Shown: in pieces, positions 9,736 through 19,015 of the stretch
How positions within the stretch are numbered: the stretch's first letter is position 1
How the letters are laid out: each line of letters opens with the position of its first letter
Assembly (NCBI GenBank): GCA_963849605.1
Contig: CAWKHX010000002.1
Coordinates: 558,001-622,000, forward strand
Length of the DNA stretch: 64,000 bases
Reading direction: 5' to 3'
Origin: DASPHG01 sp963849605
GTDB lineage: Bacteria > Actinomycetota > Thermoleophilia > Solirubrobacterales > Thermoleophilaceae
Made by a program: the position numbers and the translations under genes
Notes under the pieces: model-generated
Databases searched by the model: none
Told to the model about the DNA's origin: nothing
The model's input: only the letters and a program-made list of their open reading frames with translations

Positions 9736-10261
9736 GATGTCGCAGTGCGGTCCCTGCGGGCGCGGTCACGTGACGCTGGTCGATGCCGTCAACAGGGGCG
9801 GCCGCGCACGTCGGGTCGTCGCCGGCGTCGAGCGCGTCGCTCGAGAGGCTGATGGCGCGCGTGAACGTCGGTCCGCCGTTGTTCTGGAGCGGCCCGAGGT
9901 CGGCGTTCGCGTTGCTCTGGCTGTTGTTGGCCGAGCCGAAGCCGCAGCTCGTGCCGCTGTCGAGGTTGTTCGTAACGTTGTTGAACGCAGCCGTGATCGG
10001 GTTGTTGTCGTTCACCTCGGCGCTGCAGTCGTTGTTGTCGACGATCGTGTTGCTGAGGAAGTAGTCGCCGTCGTTCGGGGCGCCAAGGTCACGACGAAGC
10101 CCGTCGCCCAGGCCGCCAGCGTCGTTGTCGCTGATCGTGTCGTTGATCAGGTTGAGGTTCTTGTCGACCAGCCAGACCCCGCCACCGTCGCCACCGGCAT
10201 GGTTGTTGTCGATCGTCGAGTTCGCGATCGTCGCGTCCATCCGGATGTGGAGGCCGCCGGC

Positions 10262-11775
10262 GTCCCGGTGGCGTCGTTGTCGTTGAAGGTGGACCGCTTG
10301 ACAAGCAGCGAGTCGTGGTTCGTGTTCATGTTGTCGAAGTAGCCGCCACCGTCGCGTCCGGTCGTGTTGCGGGCGACGGTCGAGTCGATGATCTGAACCG
10401 CAGGCGGGCTCTCGAGCGCACTGCTCGAGAAGATGCCGCCGCCGTCACGCGGGCCGTCCAGCGTGTTGTCGTTGACCTCGGAGTGGTCGAGGACAAGGTG
10501 GCCGTTCGTGATGTAGATACCGCCGCCGCGGCCCTGGGCGGTGTTCCCGTTGACCTCGGAGTTCGTGATCGTCATGAACGAGTCCTCGTCGGCCTGGTAG
10601 ATGCCGCCACCGAAGCCGTCGAGGTCGTCCGCGCCCGCGTTGTTGTTGACGTTGTCGTTGACGGTCGAGTCGTCGATCGTCACCTGGCCGCCATTCGTGT
10701 TCCAGAGACCGCCCGCCTTGGCGCCAGCGGTGTTGGCGTCCAAATGGGAGTTGTCAATGTCGAGACTGCGGCCGCGGTTGAAGATCGCGCCACCGTCGCA
10801 ACCGGTGCAGTTCGAGGCGGTGTCGTTGTCGGTGAAGGCGGAGTCCTTGACCGTCGTGTCGATATTGAACGCGACGACGTAGAGGCCAGCGCCACCGTTG
10901 CCGCTCGTCATCCGGTTGTGCGTGACCACCATGTTGTCGAGGTCGAGCGCGTTCGGCTCGGCCATGCTTCCGTCCTCGGCGCGGATACCGCCGCCGGCGG
11001 TGTTCGCGAAGCCGTTCTCGATCGTGAAGTCGTTCAGGTCGAGGTCAGTTCCGGGCGTGCGCAGGTGGAAGACGCGGTCGACGCCGGTGCCAATAATCGC
11101 GCCGCCCTGGACGATGTCCGTGCCGGGGCCGTCGCCGTTGATCGAGACGCTCTCGGAGACGTCGAGGTCGCCGTCCTCGCCGTCGTCGTTCGAGGCGTCC
11201 TTCGGGATCGTGAGCGTGTAGGTCGAGATCGCGGCATCCAGGTCGATGTCAATGACCTCGGGATGCGCGTTCGACGTGACGATCGCCTCGCGCAGCGAGC
11301 ACAGGCCGTTGTCGATCAGGCTGAAGTCATCGAGGTTCGTGTTGACCGTGAGCGTCGGTGCGACACCACAGCCTCGCTCCACGTGGGAGTCCGTGAATGC
11401 CGCGCTCGCGCTCCCCGAACTTCCTGTCGCGCTGACGGTGTAGTTCGCGACCAGGTAGTCGGGCAGATCGAACTGGTAGACGAAGCCGCCCGTGGCGTCT
11501 GCAACGACGGTGGCCGTGTGCTGCCAGGGCTCCGACTGCAGGCCGTCGTCGTTGACGACTATGTGGACGCTCTCGCCGGCTTGCCAACCGCTGCCCGTCA
11601 GGACGACGGGGGCGCCGGGCTCGTAGTCAGCCTTGTCGGTCGTGACCGACGGACCGCTCTGAATTGAGGCAGGGGCAAGCGGATCGAACACGTCGGCTGT
11701 CGCTGACGAGGGCAGGGCAACGGCGAGAATGAGAAGAGCTCCTGCGAGGGTCAGCCGGCAGCACGAATTGCGCAT
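10262..11775 (-). CDS. Gene A intact 5' part: signal peptide, Ig-like domain, parallel beta-helix
   Basis: The longest unbroken part of gene A, about 504 codons. The ATG at 11773-11775 is preceded by AAAGGA at good spacing. A classical Sec signal peptide ends near S-A-T-A-D. The Ig-like domain, which is also found in gene B, follows. Next comes C-S-L-R-E-A-I, a motif typical of beta-helix surface proteins. Then come some ten imperfect turns rich in G-G-G-I and N-N, as in pectate-lyase-type helices. Such helices often bind or cleave polysaccharide, but no catalytic residues can be assigned. The frame is lost near 10264 at a run of G (C on the plus strand); adding one G restores the next segment. 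Confidence 0.8.
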
Positions 11776-11825
11776 CTTGCGAAGTCCTTTCGAGGGTCCA
11801 CCACGAGCATCTTCCGGATACCTGA

Positions 11826-11897
11826 ATGGCGCAATGGGCCACCTGGGTGAGAAATTCGTTCAGGCGGTTAAGCGAACCGCTCAGGCGTCTGAACGCC
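11826..11897 (-). promoter_or_regulatory. Conserved upstream block of gene A, shared with gene B
   Basis: The 133-bp gap between the stop of gene B and the start of gene A holds a block of about 75 bp that also lies upstream of gene B (18402-18475). Read on the minus strand it contains GTTCAGACGCCTGA, then CGCTTAACCG, CTGAACG, and CACCCAGGTGGCCCATTGCG. The last part is identical in both copies. Several GTTCAG/CTGAAC half-sites form inverted pairs. Such conservation in non-coding DNA suggests a shared operator plus promoter or 5' leader, and co-regulation of the two genes. No known regulator box was matched. Confidence 0.55.
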
Positions 11898-11908
11898 GCG
11901 CCTGAACG

Positions 11909-14682
11909 CTACGGAAGGTTGTTGAAGTTCACGGTGAGATAGCCGTTCGACTTCAACGTGACCGTCTGAGTCGCGATGGTCGGATAGCCCGGCAACTTGA
12001 CCGTGAAGCTCGTCGCCTTCCCCGTGTACTTGTACGACCACATGTACCAGCCGTCGGCGTCAGTCGTGACGGTGGCCTTCGGCGTTCCGGTCGCACTTGT
12101 CCCCTGGAATATCTGAACGGCCGCGCCGCCGACGGGCGTGCCGGTGCCGGTCTGCGTCACGAGGCCGCCGATCCCCGGGTTCTTCTTGAACTCGTTGTAG
12201 CTCTCGATCGTGTCGGTCGCAGTGATTGGGCCGTCGGTGAACGAGAACGGGTAAGTCTTGTAGCCGGTGATTGCGAAGCCGGCGGACGGGCTCGAGCAGG
12301 TTGCCGTCGGCGGACTCTGGGCACCCGGGGTGCAGCCGGCAGCCACGCCCTTCAGACCGTAGGCGAGGTGGACGCGCACGTAGACGAAGCCGCCAGGAGG
12401 CACGGTGACGTCGATGTACTTCTTGTTTCCGAACGTGTTGGCCCCGGCACCGCTGTACTGCCAGCTGATCTGGTCCGTCTGAGAGCGGACCAGGTTGTTG
12501 CCGGCGAAGCACGTCTTGGTGTTGTTCGTCGTGGTGACGCCGCTGTACACCTTCACTGGGTTCGTCCCGACCGTCACGAACGGATATGGGATCCAGATCC
12601 GGATGCTGCTCGCCGAGCCGCCGTAGGCGGCGTTCATGAAGAACTGACCTGGGTTGGTCGCGTTCAGCTTGTTGCCCCCGCTGTCCGGGGTGAAGATCAG
12701 CGGGAACTGGCGCAGGCTTCGGCTCGTGTCGCGGTCGAACGTGCATCCACCGGCCGTGACGAGAGTCAGGGCGGTGACGTTCTGGATCGTGCAGTCCCCG
12801 TCCGTCTTTATCGGGACGTTCTGACAGTCCGTGTTGTTCTCGGCGTAGCCCGCCGGCACGGTCATCTCATGCGCGTCGCAGGTATCGCCGGTGTTGAAGC
12901 CGCTGACGCTGAAGGACGCGGGTGAGCTCGGGCTGGCGTTCTTCGGGTTCGGGCCGGCGATCGTGCCGCTATCGCATTCGAGCTTGACGCTGACGGCCGC
13001 GGTGTTCGTGTCCGAGTACTGCTTGCGCACGATGAACGTCGCTGTGTTGAGCGTGTTGGTCACGGTGCACGAGTAGCTCCCGTCGTCGGCGATCGTGACG
13101 GTCTTGCAGCCGCTGCCGTAGGAGTCCGAGTAACCATTCGGCACCGGATCCTCGGTAATCGAGCAGCTCGGGACGCCGTCGTCGAAGCCGGACAGGTTGA
13201 AGGTGGCTTCGTTCCCCGCGCCCGGCGCCGCCTGCTTCGAGTCATCGAGTGAGTCGTCGGTGCAGTCGAGCTTCATCGTCGACGAGGCCGTCGGACCCGC
13301 CGGCGTGTACTCCTTGTAGACCTTGAACGTAGCCGTGTTGAGCGTGTTGGTGATCGTGCAACTGGGCGTCCCGCCCTGCTCCAGATCCAGGTCCTGACAG
13401 CCCGACTCATTCTTCGAGTAACCAGAAGGTGCCGAGCCCTCGGACGCATCGCACGTGTCAGTCGGGTCGAAGCCAGTCACCGTGAACACCGCCGGCGCGC
13501 CGCTCGCGTTGTCCTCATCCGTCGCGTCCTTCGGCGACGAATCAACATCACTGTCACCCGTGCACGTAAGCGAGACGCTCACCGGATCGTCGTTGTCATC
13601 CGAGAAGTCCTTGTGCACCGTCACCGTCGCCGAGTTCAGCGTGTTCGTGATCGTGCACTCGTCACCACCGTCGAGCGTCAGGTCGTCGCAGCCCGACTCG
13701 TCCTTCGAGTAGCCGGACGGCGCCGCGCCCTCAGACGCGTCGCAGGTGTCGGTCGGCTCGAACCCGGTGACGGTGAAGACGGCCGGCGCGCCGCTCGCGT
13801 TGTCCTCGTCGGTCGCGTTCTTCGGCGACGAATCCACATCGCCATCGCCCGTGCAGGTCAGCGACACGCTGACGGAGTCGTCGTTGTCGTCCGAGAAGTC
13901 CTTGTGCACGGTGATCTGCGCGGACCGGAGCGTGTTCGTGATCGTGCACGACGGTGTCCCGCTGGGCTCGAGATCCAGGTCGTCACAGCCGGATTCATCC
14001 TTCGCATAGCCAGACGGTGCAGCGCCCTCTGACGCATCGCACGTGTCGGCCGGGTCAAAGCCGGTGACGGTGAACACCGCCGGCGCGCCGCTCGCGTTGT
14101 CCTCATCGGTTGCGTTCTTCGGCGACGAATCCACATCGCCATCGCCCGTGCACGTCAGGGACACGCTGACCGAGTCGTCGTTGTCATCCGAGAAGTCCTT
14201 ATGCACCGTCACCGTCGCCGAGTTCAACGTGTTCGTGATCGTGCAGCTCGGCGTCCCGTCCGGCTGCAGCTCGAGCCCCTGACAGCCACCCTCGGCCTTC
14301 GAATAACCAGCCGGCGCCGCGCCCTCAGACGCATCACACGTATCACCAGGCTCAAAACCGGTCACCGTAAACACAGCCGGCGCGCCGCTGGCGTTGTCCT
14401 CGTCGGTCGCGTTCTTCGGCGACGAATCCACATCGCCATCGCCCGCGCACGTCAGGGACACGCTGACCGAGTCGTCGTTGTCATCCGAGAAGTCCTTATG
14501 CACCGTCACCGTCGCCGAATTCAGCGTGTTCGTGATCGTGCAGCTCGGCGTCCCGTCCGGCTCCAGATCCAAGTCCTGGCACCCGGCCTCGTCCTTCGAG
14601 TAACCAGACGGCGCCGAACCCTCAGACGCATCACACGTGTCATCCGGATCGAACCCAGTCACCGTGAACACAGCCGGCCCCC
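11909..14682 (-). CDS. Gene B, intact 3' segment (repeats 7-13 and shared C-terminal module)
   Basis: About 925 codons in one frame. It holds the rest of repeat 7, repeats 8-13, then a module starting with A-G-G-C-T-F-D. After that come F-P-L-I-F-T-P-D, Y-V-R-V-H-L-A-Y-G-L-K-G and a last domain with K-K-N-P-G-I-G-G and D-A-D-G-W-Y-M-W. The same module closes protein A. In repeats 12 and 13 the sequence drifts from the consensus (Y-K-E-Y-T and R-K-Q-Y-S in place of H-K-D-F-S), as is usual at the ends of repeat arrays. The stop is TAG at 11909-11911. Confidence 0.8.
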
Positions 14683-16613
14683 GGCGTCGCGTTGTCCTCA
14701 TCCTGCGCATCCTTCGGCGAGCTGTCCACCACACCACCCGTGCAGTCCAACGACACCGACACCTTCGCGTCGTTGTCATCCGAGAAGTCCTTATGCACCG
14801 TCACCGTCGCCGAATTCAGCGTGTTCGTGATCGTGCACTCGTCTGAATCATTGATTCCGAGCGTCACGACCCCGGCGCTATCGCAATCAGTGCCGCCGTA
14901 GCTCGCCGTATAGCCCGGCGGCACCGACGTCTCAGTCACCGTGCAGGTGTCCCCGACCGTGAACCCCGTGACCGTGAACACGGCGTCCGGGCCGCCCGGC
15001 GTCGCCTGCTGCGAGTCATCGTCGATATTGCCGCCGTCGCATTGCAGCCCTACATCGACTGCGTCCGTCGGACCAGCCGGCGAATACACCTTGTCGACCG
15101 TGACCGTCGCCGAATTCAACGTATTCGTGACCGTGCAGTCGTAGGCACCATCGACGGCGAGCTCGACCGCCTTGCAGTCCTGGCCGTAAATGGCGTGGTA
15201 GCCCGCCGGGATCGACGGCTCAGACACGTTGCACTGATCGCCGGGCGCGAAGCCGGTGATCGTGAACACGGCATCCGGACCGCCCGGCGTCGCCTGCTGC
15301 GAGTCGTCGTCGATCTCCCCGTCGCCATTGCACTGCAACGAGATATCGACCGCACCCGTCGGCCCGGTCGGTGAGTAGACCTTGTCGACCGTGATCGTCG
15401 CCGAATTCAGCGTGTTCGTGATCGTGCAGCCGTGTGAACCCTCGATCTCGAGCGTCACGACCCCCTCTGAGTCGCAATCAGCGCCGCCGTAGGTCGCCGT
15501 GTAGCCGGCGGGCACCGTTTCGCTCACCGTGCAGGTGTCCCCGACCGCGAACCCCGTCACCGTGAACACCGCCGGCGCACCACTCGCGTTGTCCTCATCC
15601 GTCGCGTTCTTCGGCGACGAATCGACATCGCCGTCGCCGGTGCAGGTCAACGACACGCTGACGGAGTCGTCGTTGTCATCCGAGAAGTCCTTGTGCACCG
15701 TCACCGTCGCCGAATTCAGCGTGTTCGTGACCGTGCAGTCGTAGGCACCATCGACGGCGAGCTCGACCGCCTTGCAGTCCTGGCCGTAAATGGCGTGGTA
15801 GCCCGCCGGGATCGTCGGTTCAGACACGTTGCACTGATCGCCGGCCGTGAAACCGGTGATCGTGAACACAGCGTCCGGACCGCCCGGCGTCGCCTGCTGC
15901 GAGTCGTCGTCGATCTGCCCGTCGCCGTTGCACTGCAACGAGATATCGACCGCACCCGTCGGCCCAGCCGGCGAATAGACCTTGTCGACCGTGATCGTCG
16001 CCGAATTCAGCGTGTTCGTGATCGTGCAGCTCGGCGTCCCGTCCGGCTCCAGATCCAAGTCCTGGCACCCGGCCTCGTCCTTCGAGTAACCAGACGGCGC
16101 CGAACCCTCAGACGCATCACACGTGTCATCCGGATCGAACCCAGTCACCGTGAACACAGCCGGATCCCCCGGCGTCGGCGTCAAATCCTCATCCTGCGCA
16201 TCCTTCGGCGAGCTGTCCACCACACCACCCGTGCAGTCCAACGACACCGACACCTTCGCGTCGTTGTCATCCGAGAAGTCCTTATGCACCGTCACCGTCG
16301 CCGAATTCAGCGTGTTCGTGACCGTGCAGTCCGCGTCGTCCCCCGGGGCGAGCGTTACGACGCCCTCAGCGTCGCAGTCGCCGCCGTACGTCGCGGTGTA
16401 CCCGGCGGGCACTGGGCTCTCGACCACCGTGCAGGTAGTACCGGCGGAGAGGCCGCCGACCGTGAACTCAGCCGGGGCCCCACCCACGTTGTCCTCATCC
16501 GTGGCGGACTGAGCTCCGGCCGGCGAGTCGGTGCCACTCGAACAGTCGGTCAAGTCGACGCTGACCGCATCGTCGTTGTCGTCCGAGAAGTCCTTGTGAA
16601 CCGTCACCGTCGC
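12770..16613 (-). repeat. Array of 13 prealbumin-like repeats, about 98 residues each
   Basis: Thirteen head-to-tail units of about 295 bp. The consensus opens with A-T-V-T-V-H-K-D-F-S-D-D-N, continues with V-S-V-S-L-x-C, P-A-V-F-T-V-T-G-F and D-T-C-x-x-S-E, then P-x-G-Y, and closes with C-T-I-T-N-T-L-N-S. Each unit has about four cysteines at fixed places. The fold resembles the prealbumin-like SpaA/DUF5979 family of extracellular stalk domains. Two unit types alternate (H-K-D-F-S-D-D-N and D-K-V-Y-S-P-A-G-P). Units 2 and 7 match base for base over about 150 bp (14521-14672 and 16011-16157), which suggests recent duplication or gene conversion. Confidence 0.8.
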
Positions 16614-17770
16614 GGCCTGTGGGGCGGGATCGCCGGTGACGACGACATCGTCGACAAGCGCCTTCAACGCATCCGCGTTCGTGTTCCCCTTGAACTTGAT
16701 GTCGATCGAGGTGTCGTCCGCGTCGTCACCTAGGTCGAAGTCCGCGGAGTTCGGAATCGTCGGCGAGCCTGAGCTATTGCCGAGGTTGTGGCTCCCGGTC
16801 CCTACGTTCTGCCAGGTCCCGCTGGAGGACTCCTTCCATTGGACCTGGAGGCCATTCGTCACGGCGGCGGTCGTATCCCAGCCCCATCGGTACTTGAGGT
16901 GAATGTTCTGAAGCCCGGCGGTGTTGATGTTGACCTTCTGTTGTTCGCAGCCCTGCCGCACCTGCAGATATGCGTCGAAGTCGATGATTCCGTCCACTCG
17001 CTCGATCGTGCAGTCCGGGCCGCCGTCCGTCCAGGCGTTCTCGGTGTACACGCCGTCTGAGTCTCGACCGAAGCTGTCGCCGAAGATCCCGACCGTCATC
17101 GCATCCGTCAACGTGAAGGGGGCGAGCGGTGTGCCTGTGCAGTCATCGTTCGGGTAGGCGCGGAAAGTCAGGTCATAGACGCCGCGCGTTGCCGGCGCCG
17201 TCATCGGGAAGAAGTGGTCAGCGGTGACTCCGCCTGCGCTGCCGGTGTGGTTCCCCGTGTCTATGCACTGCTCGCTGCCACCCTCGAACTGGTAGGTCGT
17301 CCCTTTCCAAGCCGGTGCACCGGTTCCGCGGAGGTTGACCTGGACCTGACCGATCACCGTGGTGTTCGCGGAGGGATAGGCGACGCCCGTGAGGCGCCCA
17401 CCGGTCGCCGCCTGAGTGATGTTCGAGCCATCCCAACAGGCGCGTACCCGGATGCGATCGATATCGACGAAGTCCGTCGCCGAGGTGGCGCCGAGCGTTG
17501 TCGCTCGCACTTGGAACTTGGCGTCGGAGAGCTCGTCAAGGGACGGTGTCGCGCTCCGGGTCCAGGTCCGCCCGAAGTTGTCGCAGTTCGTCGGCTGGGT
17601 CGTCGGGAACGTCTTGATCTGATCCGTAGTGCCAGACGTGAACTGGGTCGTGTCGTTCGTGGCTGTCGTGAAGGTCGTGCCCCCGTCATGCGATAGCGCG
17701 AGCCGTACCGCGCGGTTGGCGGTGCCCCTGTGCGCTTCGACCTCGACGTTGAACCGGATGTTCGTCGCCG
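14683..17770 (-). CDS. Gene B, intact central segment (beta-rich region and repeats 1-7)
   Basis: A frame of about 1,029 codons without interruption. The first half holds beta-rich sequence with scattered cysteines and aromatic residues, for example W-K-G-T-T-Y-Q-F-E-G-G and T-V-G-I-F-G-D-S. No family was recognised. From 16613 onward the tandem repeats begin. The frame is lost near 14680. There the sequence equivalent to the G-D-P-A-V-F of repeat 2 lacks two bases, and the reading ends in a spurious tail at 14640. The segment is clearly part of a larger protein: no natural start precedes it. Confidence 0.75.
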
Positions 17771-18401
17771 TCGGCCGGGACGACCGACTCGAGGTTGAAG
17801 CCCGAGACGATGACTGACTGGGCCGGGTCAGAGTGTTCCGGAGACATGTCGCACGCAGGTCGTCGCTCGCCAGGGCGTTGTCGGGATTCGTGCACGGCGA
17901 GGTACCACCGACAGCCAGCGCGTGCCCTGCCGGTAGTCACCCATCGTGTCGGTGAACGACGTAGTCGCGACGCCGGAGAACTCACCGGTCGCGGTGACGT
18001 AGTACTGCGGCGACATACAACTCGGCGATGTTGAATCGGTCGACGATGTCGCCGTTCTCGTCCGCCGTGACAACGGCGTCGTACTGCCACGGCTCCTCGG
18101 CACGCCGTCGTCGACGACCGAGAGCGCGACGTTCTCGCCCGGCTGCCAACCGCTGCCGGTCACAGTGACCAGCTCGCCCGGCGCGTAGTCCGCCTTGTCG
18201 GTCGACGATGCTGATCGTCGGCCCGGACTCGATGGTCGCCGGCTCGTCGAGCTCGGAGAAGACATTGGCGCTCGCTGCCGCCGGCACGAGAAGCGCGATC
18301 GCGAGCATGGCGCTAGCGAGACCTAGCGTCCGGCGGCCAAAGAAGATGCGCATCCTGCGAGTCATTCGGGCGGTCGGAATCAGCATCTTCTGCGCACCCA
18401 A

Positions 18402-18475
18402 AAGTCGCAATGGGCCACCTGGGTGGAAACTCCGTTCAGCCCTCTAAGCGGACCGATCAGACGTCTGAACAACTC
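18402..18475 (-). promoter_or_regulatory. Conserved upstream block of gene B, shared with gene A
   Basis: The second copy of the element described upstream of gene A. On the minus strand it reads GTTCAGACGTCTGA (with the 12-bp palindrome TCAGACGTCTGA), then CCGCTTAG, CTGAACGG, and CCACCCAGGTGGCCCATTGCG. The distance to the start codon (about 40-50 bp) is the same in both genes. It may be operator plus promoter, or the 5' end of a shared leader. The nearby NarL-type regulator is a candidate binder; that link is only positional. Confidence 0.55.
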
Positions 18476-18492
18476 CCCCGTGGGAGCCCGAC

Positions 18493-18525
18493 GTTCACCG
18501 CACCTTCACCCCACGTTCACCGCTA
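18493..18525 (+). promoter_or_regulatory. PHO-box-like array (three 11-bp direct repeats)
   Basis: Three direct repeats start at 18493, 18504 and 18515, spaced exactly 11 bp: GTTCACC, CTTCACC and GTTCACC, each followed by four variable bases. This matches the known PhoP binding site of Streptomyces, built of 11-bp units with a GTTCACC core. The orientation fits activation of the plus-strand gene at 18659, with GAATAAG nearby as a possible -10. Since it also lies upstream of gene B, bound PhoP could act on that promoter too. Phosphate control of these genes is inference from the site alone. Confidence 0.55.
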
Positions 18526-18658
18526 TGAACGGCGAATAAGGCCGACCGGCCTATGGCTTTCGTCCGCGGAATGGCCGAACCTGTGAAAACCGATGCAGCC
18601 TGCCGGTCCGAAAAGACTCAACCTGCCGGACCCCCAGGGCGTTTACGAGGGTGAGTCG

Positions 18659-19015
18659 GTGACGTCCCTAGCGCTTCAAGATCGCATTGAGGCGTTGCTC
18701 GAGCGCTACCGCGGGAACGAGGCTTCGCCGTCGCAGCGGGAGATCAACGACCTCTACACGGATGGTTGCGCCGCCGTGCTCGCACTGGAGACCGAGCGGC
18801 TGCGAGTGAAGCGCCGCATGACGGCGGCGGCGCTCGACAGCCTCGAGGATCCTGACGCCGCGCGCGACGCCGCGTCGCTCGCGTTGCGCGGCGATGAGCT
18901 CGTCGTCGAGCTCGCGAAGCTGAAGGCGCTCGTCAAGGAACTGCGCGCGGCTGTCGACTATGCGCAGGACGAGCAGGCGGACGAACCGCCCCGCCGCCGC
19001 TTCCGTCGTCGCTAG
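18659..19015 (+). CDS. Small charged helical (coiled-coil-like) protein
   Basis: A protein of 118 residues, almost all helix-forming and highly charged, ending R-R-R-F-R-R-R. It contains R-I-E-A-L-L-E-R-Y, S-P-S-Q-R-E-I-N-D-L-Y-T-D-G and long E/K/R-rich stretches, suggesting a coiled coil, perhaps nucleic-acid or protein binding. The GTG at 18659 is chosen because GAGGG lies seven bases upstream; an ATG at 18593 in the same frame would add 22 residues of unlikely composition and has no ribosome-binding site. It lies downstream of the PHO-box-like array and overlaps the end of the convergent response regulator by four bases. No family recognised. Confidence 0.55.
   Translation: MTSLALQDRIEALLERYRGNEASPSQREINDLYTDGCAAVLALETERLRVKRRMTAAALDSLEDPDAARDAASLALRGDELVVELAKLKALVKELRAAVDYAQDEQADEPPRRRFRRR

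Larger units (their letters stand above)
6161..11775 (-). pseudogene. Giant secreted protein A: signal peptide, Ig-like, beta-helix, SdrD-like repeats (many frameshifts)
   Basis: An ancestral gene of about 1,870 codons for a large secreted protein. Order: signal peptide; an Ig-like domain with D-K-A-D-Y-E-P-G and G-S-G-W; a C-S-L-R-E-A-I element; a long right-handed beta-helix; a choice-of-anchor-like segment with N-N-G-G-P-T; six SdrD/Cna_B-like repeats; one prealbumin-like repeat; a module beginning near G-G-C-T-F-D shared with gene B; a terminal domain; and a threonine-proline tail ending G-G-G-K-K. No LPXTG motif or terminal membrane helix is present. One- or two-base shifts occur near 10264, 9765, 9604, 8973, 8823, 8680, 8600, 7955, 7402, 7217, 7110, 7065, 6965, 6870, 6800 and 6701. 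Between them the domain motifs are intact and no clear nonsense change was seen, so consensus error is as likely as decay. Confidence 0.7.
11909..18365 (-). pseudogene. Giant secreted protein B: signal peptide, Ig-like, 13 prealbumin-like repeats (frameshifted)
   Basis: An ancestral gene of about 2,150 codons. Order: a signal peptide with R-R and a hydrophobic core ending A-A-A-S-A-N; the Ig-like domain shared with gene A; about 500 residues of beta-rich sequence with no family recognised; thirteen tandem cysteine-bearing repeats; and the C-terminal module shared with gene A. It ends after N-F-N-N-L-P, without LPXTG or a membrane helix. At least six shifts lie between about 17770 and 18210, and one near 14680. 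The ATG at 18363-18365 is used, though the ATG at 18351-18353 is as plausible, since neither has a clean ribosome-binding site. The signal-peptide and Ig-like segments are recognisable but lie in alternating frames. Confidence 0.7.

Noticed and set aside
12770..16613. CRISPR array
   Set aside because: The repeats are about 295 bp, encode protein in one frame, and have no unique spacers.
6161..18365. LPXTG-anchored sortase substrates
   Set aside because: Neither giant protein has LPXTG or a terminal hydrophobic segment with a basic tail, and no sortase gene lies in the window.
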